Source: JADGRB01 sp036267635 (GTDB lineage Bacteria; Myxococcota_A; Polyangia; Fen-1088). From it: DNA of 64,000 bases. The notes below the pieces were generated by a model. The model had not been told where the DNA came from. It worked only from the letters and a program-made list of their open reading frames with translations, and did not search any database. Where the stretch lies: NCBI GenBank assembly GCA_036267635.1, contig DATAVR010000089.1, forward strand, positions 1-64,000. Direction: 5' to 3'. Shown here piece by piece: positions 39,976 through 47,902 of this stretch. The translations under genes and the position numbers were made by a program. Position 1 is the first letter of the stretch, and each line of letters opens with the position of its first letter.

Positions 39976-40132
39976 GACCGCGATCGGCCGCAAATACGGC
40001 CCCCATCGCTATCGGTTCTGTTCCGCGCACGATCAACATGATTTGGTGAAAGTGAACTCGGCAATTGGATCCGTCAAGAGCTTTTTTACAATCACCGATA
40101 TCCATTCGAGAATTGTCGCCGATCGGACGAGC

Positions 40133-40586
40133 ATGGCGGCAATGAGATCACGAGACGCGTTCGGCGTCGGTTTGATAGCGATGACCTGGGCGCTTTGCGC
40201 CGCTTGCCAGTCGGGACCGCCGCTCATCCCCGAGCGTCCGATCATTGCTGCCGGCGCTGGCCAGGACGACGCCGACCGCGTGGACCAGGTCGGTGGCGCG
40301 GGCTTCGAGATCCTCGCCGCGTGGGGCTACGACCAGAAGCCGCGTGGGCCCGATCTTCGCCACGGGCACGACACTCTTCTTTTCACTGGTGCCCGGCCTG
40401 GTCGCCAAGCTCGTCGACGGCGCCGCGGCGCCGGTCGTGCTGGCAAGCGGTCTCGCGGACGCCGACGATTTTGGATGGGACGGCGAGACCCTGCTCTTTG
40501 CGCTGGCCCACGACTGGCGCGGGGGGCACCCGTATCCCAAAGTGCCTGATCTCGTGGCGCTCCCGGTCGTCCCCGACCGTCGCTAG
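40133..40586 (+). pseudogene. Frameshifted lipoprotein
   Basis: Reading from ATG 40133 gives a lipoprotein start (signal helix and ALCAACQSG lipobox) and a plausible mature part to about WGYDQKPRG (near 40350). Good coding sequence then continues in a different frame: PIFATGTTLFFSLVPGLVAK through GGHPYPKVPDLVALPV to the stop at 40584. A one-base change would restore about 150 residues resembling one segment of a beta-propeller-like lipoprotein. Either a recent mutation or a sequencing error. Confidence 0.6.
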
Positions 40587-41455
40587 GTCGATCGTTCAGG
40601 GCGCATGCCGACCAGCAGCCCGGCCAGCACCAGCGCGGCGCCGCCGAGGCTGGTGGGGGCGAGTCGCTCGTGGCGCACCAGCGCGCCGAGCGCGAGCGCG
40701 ATGACCGGCACGATCACCGTCACGTAGGCGGTGCGCGTGACCGACCAGTGGTTCACCAGCCAGGACATGATGACGTACGCCCCCAGCGAGCCGGCGACGG
40801 TCAGGTAGGCGAGCGGCCAGGCGGCGGCGAACGTGGCGGGGAGGGCGTGCGGTTCGCGGAGCGCAAAGCTGAGCGCGGCGGAGATCGCCGCGCCGATCGC
40901 GCATCCGACGGCGTTGGTGCCGAACGGATCCTGGCGCGGCCCTCGCTTGAGCAGAACCGTCCCCAGACTGGCGGCCGTCGCGCCGACGAGGATCGCCGCC
41001 AGCCCGGCGGGCGCGGCGTCTCCGTGCAACGTCGAGGAGAACAGCAGCGCGACGCCGCCGAGCGCCACCAGCGAGCCCGCCACCTTCGCCGGCGTGAGAC
41101 GCTCGAGCCCTGCGGCCCGCGCCAGGAGCGCGCTCGAGAGTGGAAGCGTCGCGTAGACGACCGCCGCCAGCCCCGACGGGACGCGCTTCTCACCCCAGTA
41201 GAGGAGAGGCAGGTTGACGCCGAACTGCGCGACGCCGTACCCGAGCGCCGCGCGCAACGCCGCGCCGCGCGGCAACGTCCGTCCGCGGGCGCGCGTCCAA
41301 GCGGTGAGCAGCAACGCCGCCAGCGTCAGCCGCAACGTCGCGGCCCAGACCGGCGCCAGCGCGTCGTTGCCGATGCTGATGACCAGGAACGTGCTCCCCC
41401 AGATCGCGCCGCAGGCGGCGAAGGCCGCCCACGGTTTCGCCACCCCAGGCGTCAT
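40583..41455 (-). CDS. EamA/DMT superfamily transporter
   Basis: A 290-residue inner-membrane protein with ten predicted helices in two EamA repeats (first starting WAAFAACGAIWGSTFLVIS, second near LGTVLLKRG). Family members export amino acids, nucleosides or metabolites. ATG 41455 overlaps the stop of the upstream GH128-type gene by 4 bp (ATGA), so the two are translationally coupled. The open frame to 42103 is a shadow of that gene. Confidence 0.87.
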   Translation of the reverse strand: MTPGVAKPWAAFAACGAIWGSTFLVISIGNDALAPVWAATLRLTLAALLLTAWTRARGRTLPRGAALRAALGYGVAQFGVNLPLLYWGEKRVPSGLAAVVYATLPLSSALLARAAGLERLTPAKVAGSLVALGGVALLFSSTLHGDAAPAGLAAILVGATAASLGTVLLKRGPRQDPFGTNAVGCAIGAAISAALSFALREPHALPATFAAAWPLAYLTVAGSLGAYVIMSWLVNHWSVTRTAYVTVIVPVIALALGALVRHERLAPTSLGGAALVLAGLLVGMRPERST

Positions 41456-42378
41456 TGACAGTTCTGCGGCAGGCTGGCGTAAACCTGCCCGAGCGCCGTG
41501 GGAGAACCGTCGGCGTTGATGAGCTGCGCGTTGGGGATCGGGCCGGCGCTGAACCAGGAATAGCGAAACACGTGCGGGTTGTTCTCGAGGTAGGGGATGG
41601 CCGCGCGCATGTAGGCTTCCTGCTGCGCCTCGCTCGCGCTTCCGTCGCAGGAGAATTCCGTCAGCCAGATCGGTTTGCCGAATTGCTCGTATCCCGCCAG
41701 GCTGCCGCCGGGTTCGAGGTAGTCCTGCAGCGACGGAAGGTCGCAGTTGTACCAATGAGCGGCGACGTAATCGACGGCGCAGTCGGCGCAGTCGGTGAAG
41801 AACGTCGTCAGGTATTGAAAGGGATCGGTGCCGTTGCAGCTCGCGGCCGGTCCGCAGAAGTTCATCCCCGGCCCCACGATCGACACGGTCGCTTTCAGCG
41901 CGTTGGCCTGCAACGCGACCCAGTCGGCGGCCGCCGCGGCCGGCGTCAGGTTCGCCTGCGACATGAAGTTCGGCTCGTTGAAGCCGAGCAGGAACTTCGA
42001 TCCGGCCGGGATCGCCCCGCTCACGGTGCTGGCGCCCCAGACCATCGGCACGAACTCGAGGCCGGTATTGCCGCCCGATGGCTGCAGGCTCCAGTTGTAC
42101 CACCAGCTGATCGCCGGAGAGAACGCCGCGCCCGGCGCCGTGTTGGTCGCGATCCCGCGCTTGCAGGGCGTGGCCGCGCCTCCCGCGACGCCCGCGCTCC
42201 CGCTTCCGGCCGCCCCGGCGGCGCCGCTGCCGGCGGTCGATCCCGCGGCTCCTGCAGCGCCCGCGCCGCCGCCACCGCCACCGCCGCCCTGGGCGCTTCC
42301 GCCTCCGCCTGGCGGATTGCAGCCGAGCAGCGCGGGCAGCGCGAGGACGACCAGAGCGATCGATCGATCGATCGACAT
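41452..42378 (-). CDS. GH128-type glycosyl hydrolase lipoprotein
   Basis: A 308-residue predicted lipoprotein (lipobox LLGC, then a Gly/Ala/Ser-rich linker to about residue 70). The catalytic domain matches the Asl1-like/GH128 beta-1,3-glucanase core: FSPAISWWYNW, FVPMVWG, LLGFNEPN (acid/base Glu) and IWLTEFSC (nucleophile Glu), with YVAAHWY between. It should act on beta-glucan outside the cell. The start codon lies beside a (GATC)4 run at 42358-42373 and has no strong ribosome site. Confidence 0.85.
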   Translation of the reverse strand: MSIDRSIALVVLALPALLGCNPPGGGGSAQGGGGGGGGAGAAGAAGSTAGSGAAGAAGSGSAGVAGGAATPCKRGIATNTAPGAAFSPAISWWYNWSLQPSGGNTGLEFVPMVWGASTVSGAIPAGSKFLLGFNEPNFMSQANLTPAAAAADWVALQANALKATVSIVGPGMNFCGPAASCNGTDPFQYLTTFFTDCADCAVDYVAAHWYNCDLPSLQDYLEPGGSLAGYEQFGKPIWLTEFSCDGSASEAQQEAYMRAAIPYLENNPHVFRYSWFSAGPIPNAQLINADGSPTALGQVYASLPQNCQ

Positions 42379-42398
42379 CTTGTTATGGTACCGGAGGC

Positions 42399-42689
42399 TC
42401 AGTCGAAGTCGATCTCCTCTTGCCGATGCACCGTTCCGGCCACGGCTTCGAGGAGGTGCTTTCCGACGGTGGGGACCCAGGCTTCGGCGGCCACGCCGTC
42501 GATCGTCCAGCGCACCGGCGCGCCCGCCGGGAGGGGCCGCAGCGGCGGTCGTTGCTGCGCGGGTGGCCGTCCCGGATCGAGCAGGAAGTGCCCGCCGTAG
42601 GGTGGGTAGAGGATCCGAAGCGCGCTCGACGACCCGGGTCGCGCGCCCGGGCCCGCCGGCCGGACAGTCGGGGAACGGCCGATCGGGTG
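42399..42689 (-). pseudogene. Penicillin-binding protein 1C C-terminal remnant
   Basis: An open frame without a start codon, bounded upstream by the kinase stop codon. It encodes a protein-like stretch: ALRILYPPYGGHFLLDPGRP, then PVRWTIDGVAAEAWVPTVGK and HLLEAVAGTV, ending EEIDFD. This pattern (pre-strand, W-x-DG, W-x-P-x-x-G-x-H) is that of the BiPBP C-terminal domain at the end of PbpC. The transglycosylase and transpeptidase domains are missing, so it looks like the 3' end of a deleted pbpC. Confidence 0.5.
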
Positions 42690-43919
42690 TCAGGCCACCG
42701 CGATCGCTTCGGAAGCGGGCTGGCAGCGCAGCGCGATCTCGAACGTGGCGCCGGCGCCCGGCGTGCTCTGGACCCGGATCGTCCCGCCCATGGCCTCTAG
42801 GAACTGCCGCGCGATCCAGAGACCCAACCCGAGTCCGCCATACCCGCGCGTGTGTGGCGCGCGGCCGAATCGCTGGAAGATCATCTCCTGTTGCTCCGGC
42901 GGGAGCCCCACACCGTGATCGCGGATGCGCGCCGTCGCCGAGCTGCCGTCCCCGTCCACGGTGACCCGATCGGCTCGCCGGCGCCGAACTTGAAGGCGTT
43001 GCCGAGGACGTTGGTCAACGCCTGCTCTAGCCGCCCACGGTCCCAGCTCCCGCACAGGCCGGGCTTGCTCTGCAATCTGAGCGAGCAGCCGGCGGCTTCC
43101 GCGACCGGGCCGAGGTTGCGGACCAGCCGCTCGACGAGGGCGCCGAGGTCGACCCGCTCCACGCTCGGCTTCCAGGCGCCCACCGCGAGGCGCGTGCTGT
43201 CGAGCAGCGTCTCCACCAGCTGCCCCAGGCGGTTGATCTCATGCGCGATGGAGCCGACCCGCGACTCCAGGGAGCGCCCGCCCACGACGCCCGCACCGGC
43301 GGGCCCCAGCGTCCGCTCGAGCTGATCGATGTGGAGCTTGAGCGCGGTGAGCGGCGTCCCGAGCTCGTGCGAGGCGACGGAGAGAAAGTCGTCGCGGGCT
43401 TCGATGGCGGCGCGCAGCTCCGCTTCCAGAACGCGGCGCTCGGTGATGTCGACGCAGGAGCCGATGTAGCCGGCGAAGCGGCCGTCCGGCGTGTAGCGCG
43501 GGGTCCCGCGGTCGAGGATCCAGCGGAACTGTCCGTCTTTGCGCCGCAGGCGGTACTCCATCTCGAACACCCGGCGTTCGTTGAACGCCACCCGGTAGGT
43601 CTCGAGGCACGACTCGAGGTCCTCGAAGTGGACGTTCTCCGCCCAGCCGACGCCCCACTCTTCTTCCGTCGTGCGCCCGGTGAACGCCAGCCAGGTCTGG
43701 TTGAAGAAGGTGCAAAGCCCGTCGGTGCGCGACATCCAGAGCAGCACCGGCGAGGCGTCGGCCATGTTTCGAAAGCGGGCGTCGGTCTCGCGCAGGTCCT
43801 GGCGGATCCGATCCTCCTCGCTGACGTCGCGGACCATCGCGGCGACACCGACCACCGCGCCCGTTTCCGAGCGGAGCGGCAGGTACTGCGTGCGCAGCGT
43901 GCGGCCCGTGCGCGCCGAA
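42690..43919 (-). pseudogene. PAS sensor histidine kinase, 5'-truncated and frameshifted
   Basis: Coding begins in mid-PAS domain (RTLRTQYLPLRSETGAVVGV) at the junction with a monooxygenase fragment. It continues through a full PAS/PAC domain (FRNMADASPVLLWMSRTDG, FAGYIGSCVDITERR), HisKA with phospho-acceptor His in SVASHELGTPLTA, and HATPase N-box NVLGNAFKFGAG. Near 42970 the frame shifts; the rest (RVTVDGDG, RDHGVGLPP, GYGGLGLGLWIAR) is in another frame. One inserted base would restore it. As written it cannot make an active kinase. Confidence 0.75.
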
Positions 43920-44294
43920 GCTGGCGGCCGTGCGCCAGGCGGCAGTGCGGCCGAAGCGCGCGGCGCGCAGGTTCCCGATCACCGCGGCGAACTCGGCCAG
44001 CGGCAACGTCGCGTTGTGCAGCTTGAGCGCCGAGAGCCAGTCCCGGGGGAGCCGCTTGAAGTCGGAGATTCGACCGAGCGCCGCCCGCACGGCCGCCACC
44101 GCGCCCTCCTTTTCGCTCTGGTTCGCCACGTAGTCGGCGTAGGTGGTCTTGTAGGGCTCGTCCCAGCCGCGCCAGGCTTGCTGCGGCAACCAGGGGCGGC
44201 CGCTCACCTCGCTCGGGAAGACCTCCTCCTCGCGAACGTAGGTGAAGTCCCAGTCGAGGTCCCGGGCCAGCTCGAACCACGCTTCGCGCTTCAT
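43911..44294 (-). pseudogene. Toluene/phenol monooxygenase alpha-subunit N-terminal fragment
   Basis: From ATG 44294 the first 128 codons match the diiron hydroxylase alpha subunit of toluene-4-monooxygenase type: REAWFELARDLDWDFTYVRE, GRPWLPQQAW, DEPYKTTYADYV, ALKLHNATLPLAEFAAVIGN (with one diiron Glu) and RFGRTAAWRTAASFGA. Homology stops at 43911, just before the second Glu-x-x-His diiron motif, and the sequence enters the middle of a PAS kinase in another frame. The start overlaps the REC-HK-REC stop by 4 bp. The fragment cannot be an active oxygenase. Confidence 0.8.
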
Positions 44295-45964
44295 CAGTTG
44301 CGACCGTCGGTGGGATCCTTCATCAAGACCCGAATGGCCGCCCGCAGCGCGTCCAGCGAGAACGGTTTGGTGAGGACGGTCTGCGTCTCTTGCTCGACGA
44401 ACGCGCGCGATTCGGGCGTGAAGGCCCCACCGGTCATGAAGATCACGCGGGGGACGAGGTGCGGCCATTCGGCCTTCAGCCGGTCGAACACGCCGCGGCC
44501 GCCCATCTCGGGCATCATCAGGTCGCACAGAACGACGTCGAACGCGTCGTTCGCCGCCAGTTCCGTGAAGGCGTCGTCGGCCCGCGACACGGCGGTCACC
44601 TCGTGCTCGGTGAGGGCGCGCGCGAGCGTCCGCCCGAAGACCGCCAGATCGTCGATCACCAGGATGCGTGCCCGCCCCGGGGGGCGTTGGAACGGCGTGG
44701 TCTCGTCGGACGGCGGCTCGGAGTCCTCAACGGAGGCGACAGGGAGGGAGACCCGGAACACCGAGCCGCGGCCGACCTCGCTGTCGACGTCGATGCGGCC
44801 GCCGTGGTCGGCGACGATGCGGCAGGAGACGGCCAGGCCGAGCCCCGTCCCCTCGCCGATTGGCTTGGTCGTGTAGAAGGGATCGAAGATGTGTGGCAGC
44901 ACATGGGCCGGGATCCCGGCGCCGGTGTCGGCCACCTCGACGGTGACCTGCCCTTCTCCCACGTGCGCGACGGTCCGCAGCGTCACCTCGTTCCCCTCGG
45001 CGTGCCCTTCGGGGAGCGCCTGCGCGGCGTTCAAGATCAGGTTGAGCAGCACCTGGCCGAGCGCCGAGCGATCGCCGACCACCTGCGGAATCTCGGCGTA
45101 GAGCTTCTTCACCCGGGCGCGGTGCTCGACTTGATTGCGGGCCATCGCCAGCGATTCATCCAGGAGATCATTGAGAGAGAAGGTCTCCCGCCGGATCTCG
45201 GAGCGGCGCGAGAGCCGCTGGAGATCCCTGACCACGTCGCGGATGCGATCGAGCCCCACGCGGCATTCGCGGAACAGCTCGGGAAGGCTCACCAGCCCCT
45301 CGTCGGAGGCGGGGCCCCAGGACGCGGCCCCGGCGATTCGTTCGAGCTCTGAGGCTGCCAGGTCGACATTCATCGAGACGTAAGCGAGCGGGTTGTTGAT
45401 CTCGTGTCCGACGCTGGCGGCCAGGCGGCCGAGCGCGGCGAACCGCTCGGCCTCCTCCAGCTTGCCGAGCAGCTGTTGTCGTTCGGCCTCGCCCAGGATT
45501 CGCCCGATGGTGTTGAGCAGCGCGTCCGTGCTGAGCGGTTTGTGCAGGTAAGCCTCGGCGTCGATGGCCGCCGCCTTGGCGCTCCCGTCGGCCGACACCG
45601 CCAGGACCGGAATCCGCGCCAGGGCGGGGTCGCTCTTCTGGGCCGCGCGGAACTCCCATCCGTCCATGACCGGCATCCGGAGATCGAGCACGATGAGCGC
45701 CGGGGCCGCGGTCATCCGGAGCCGCTCCAGCGCTTGACGTCCGTTCTCGGCCGTCGTCACCGCGTAGCCTTCGTCTTCTAGGATCCCCTGCAGCGCGGCC
45801 CGGATGCTCCGATCGTCCTCGACGAGGAGAATCTGCTCGCGGGGAGCGCCCGGAGGTCGAGCCCTTCGGCCGTCTTCGTTCGCCGCGGTATCGAGCGGCG
45901 GGCTGACCAGGCCAAACGGAGTGAAGCGCGCGCTCTCTCCCTCGACCCATGCGTAGGGGTTCAT
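44294..45964 (-). CDS. Hybrid histidine kinase, REC-HisKA-HATPase-REC
   Basis: A 556-residue soluble signalling protein. Receiver 1 at about 43-155 (ILLVEDD, phospho-Asp in VLDLRMP), HisKA with His in SVGHEINNPLAYV (about 190), HATPase with LNLILNAAQAL, DTGAGIP and GEGTGLGL, and receiver 2 at about 435-550 (ILVIDDL, LCDLMMPEMGG). It has no transmembrane helix or PAS, so its input is probably phosphorylation of receiver 1 or a partner protein. Its stop overlaps the monooxygenase fragment's start, suggesting it once led that operon. Confidence 0.9.
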   Translation of the reverse strand: MNPYAWVEGESARFTPFGLVSPPLDTAANEDGRRARPPGAPREQILLVEDDRSIRAALQGILEDEGYAVTTAENGRQALERLRMTAAPALIVLDLRMPVMDGWEFRAAQKSDPALARIPVLAVSADGSAKAAAIDAEAYLHKPLSTDALLNTIGRILGEAERQQLLGKLEEAERFAALGRLAASVGHEINNPLAYVSMNVDLAASELERIAGAASWGPASDEGLVSLPELFRECRVGLDRIRDVVRDLQRLSRRSEIRRETFSLNDLLDESLAMARNQVEHRARVKKLYAEIPQVVGDRSALGQVLLNLILNAAQALPEGHAEGNEVTLRTVAHVGEGQVTVEVADTGAGIPAHVLPHIFDPFYTTKPIGEGTGLGLAVSCRIVADHGGRIDVDSEVGRGSVFRVSLPVASVEDSEPPSDETTPFQRPPGRARILVIDDLAVFGRTLARALTEHEVTAVSRADDAFTELAANDAFDVVLCDLMMPEMGGRGVFDRLKAEWPHLVPRVIFMTGGAFTPESRAFVEQETQTVLTKPFSLDALRAAIRVLMKDPTDGRN

Positions 45965-46115
45965 TCCACTCTCACCTTTCCCGGCTTTGGGACCCGCTCC
46001 CCCGTCGCGGAGCCCACAAATACGTTCCTGTATTTTGACGAGGGTGACCGCGTGCCGTCAAGCCCTCCTCGGTCGGCGATCCAGGAAGTCGAGCCACGAA
46101 CGTGACGAGCCTTCT

Positions 46116-47210
46116 TCAGAACAGCAGCGTCTTCACGACCCGGGTCAGCATCTCTTGCAGCTGCGCATGCAGCAGCAGCGCGGGGAGCGCGGGCGCCAGG
46201 CAGACCACCAGGATCGCGGCCAGCGAGCGGCGGCCGATCGGCAGCGGGCGCATGCGGTCGATCGATCCGTAGCTGGTGCCCAGATCGGCCAGCGACGAAA
46301 TCGACGGATCTCCGAGCGGCGCGCCGTCAGGTGCTCCCAGCCATCGATCGGCGAACTGTTGGTTGTGGCGGCTCGACAGACGCCCGTAGTCGAGCTTTCC
46401 AAGCCGCTCGGTGCGGACCAATTTGCGGCAGAACGGCAGGAGCGGACCGAGCGTCATGGCGATCGCGATCAAGGAGAACCCGATGATCTCCTGCTTCTCG
46501 ACCCGCAAGTCGGCGGCTCGCCCCCCGAGGTTCGTCGCCAGCCGCCCCGCGAGCACGGCGCCCGCCGCCACCTGCAGACTGAGGAACGAGGTCGCGGCGT
46601 GCTCGAGGAATCCGAGCCCGCCGGCCAGGTCCGGGTGGGTTGGTTCGAGCCGCAGATCGAGACGCGAGGTACGGAGGAGAAGCATCGCCCAGACCATCCA
46701 GCGCCAGAGCCACCGCAAGAGCACGATGCGAAACAGCGGCAGGCTGAGATAGGCGATCCACCAGTCGAGCGCCGACGCGTGCGGCAAGAGGCCGAAGAGG
46801 CTGCCCACCGCGGAGATGGCGAAGGCAATCGCCACGATCGCGACCGCCGCGCGGACAGAGTGAAGCTGCTGCTCGGCGCTCGCCACGATCTCCCGAAAGC
46901 GGGGGAGGGCGGCGGCCGTGACGATCCCGCGCTCGGTGAAGCCCGCCACCGCGGCGCGAACCCGTCTGTCGACGAACCGCTCCGCCCAGAGCAACACGGG
47001 GATGCAGACCAGGAAGCGGGTGTGAAGCGGTACCAGCGCGCCGCGCTCTCGGCCCGAGATCGCCGTCAGCAGGAGCGGCGCCAGCCACCCAATGGCGGCC
47101 AGGGTCAGCGCGCGGGGCAGCACCGCGTGCCGTCCGCCGACCAGGTGCGCCGCGCGTTGAAGCTCGAACAACGGATCGCCGTCGAGCAGGGAGAATCCGC
47201 CTCGCGCCAT
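46116..47210 (-). CDS. Multi-pass membrane protein of unknown function
   Basis: A 364-residue inner-membrane protein with about six hydrophobic segments (LTLAAIGWLAPLLLTAI, AAVAIVAIAFAISAVGSLFG, WWIAYLSLPLFRIVLLRWLW, LSLQVAAGAVLAG, IIGFSLIAIAMTLGPLLPF, SLAAILVVCLAPALPALLL). It starts FSLLDGDPLFELQRAAHL, a conserved-looking cytoplasmic lead. I recognise it only as a conserved bacterial hypothetical. It stands alone between the kinase gene (151-bp gap) and a lipoprotein gene. Confidence 0.7.
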   Translation of the reverse strand: MARGGFSLLDGDPLFELQRAAHLVGGRHAVLPRALTLAAIGWLAPLLLTAISGRERGALVPLHTRFLVCIPVLLWAERFVDRRVRAAVAGFTERGIVTAAALPRFREIVASAEQQLHSVRAAVAIVAIAFAISAVGSLFGLLPHASALDWWIAYLSLPLFRIVLLRWLWRWMVWAMLLLRTSRLDLRLEPTHPDLAGGLGFLEHAATSFLSLQVAAGAVLAGRLATNLGGRAADLRVEKQEIIGFSLIAIAMTLGPLLPFCRKLVRTERLGKLDYGRLSSRHNQQFADRWLGAPDGAPLGDPSISSLADLGTSYGSIDRMRPLPIGRRSLAAILVVCLAPALPALLLHAQLQEMLTRVVKTLLF

Positions 47211-47277
47211 CCCGCAAACCTGGGATTGGCCGGTCAGCTTGACGAGAGGCGATCGCGACGTCGCCGCGACGTCGATG

Positions 47278-47775
47278 CTAGGGCGCGCAGACGTTGAGGG
47301 CCACGCCCGCGTCGGTCCCGAGGGGCACGGGCGCGCAGGATCCCGACACCTGGTTGGGGCAGTCCTGGTCGGTCGCGCAGGTCAGGTAAGTGTTCTTGCC
47401 GTCGCCGGGACAGAGCGCCTGCGGTTGGCAGGAGATCGAGCTCGCGGCGAGCTGGACGCAGCAGACTGTTCCCCCGGTGCAGTCCGTCGGGACCAGGCAG
47501 GAGGGGGTCAGCGGCATCGTCTCGCACCCATCGTTCGCGTAGTCTTCCGGTTGGATGCAATGGGCGTAGGGGGCGATCTTGGTGAAGCAGCAGACCTCGG
47601 GCGACGTGCAGGTGCCCTCGGTGCCGCAGGGGATCGACATGTCACCCCCCGAATCAACCTGACTTGTCCAGGAGGCGAAGTTGCACTTATGGGAGGGGGC
47701 GCCCCCACAACAGCCGGCCAGCAGCCCCGAAGCTCCGGCGGCGGCAACGAGGAGGAGGAGTCGAATGTGCGACAT
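47278..47775 (-). CDS. Cys-rich lipoprotein
   Basis: A 165-residue predicted lipoprotein from ATG 47775 (MSHIRLLLL), with lipobox LLAGC and a second Cys at +2. The mature part has about 18 cysteines (CGTEGTCTSPEVCCF, CTGGTVCCV, CATDQDCP), giving small disulfide-linked loops. No known domain. In-frame ATGs at 47784 and 47826 are possible longer starts. It is divergent from the large envelope operon across 127 bp. Confidence 0.72.
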   Translation of the reverse strand: MSHIRLLLLVAAAGASGLLAGCCGGAPSHKCNFASWTSQVDSGGDMSIPCGTEGTCTSPEVCCFTKIAPYAHCIQPEDYANDGCETMPLTPSCLVPTDCTGGTVCCVQLAASSISCQPQALCPGDGKNTYLTCATDQDCPNQVSGSCAPVPLGTDAGVALNVCAP

Positions 47776-47902
47776 TCTGATCATGCTTTCACAAAACTGA
47801 GAGACAATATGCCGGGGCTCGTTCAATTAGTGCCGCGATCTGCTCTGTTGTTGAGCATGAATATTGCCTGACTCGCGGCGGGGCCAAAAGACAAAGAGAC
47901 CA

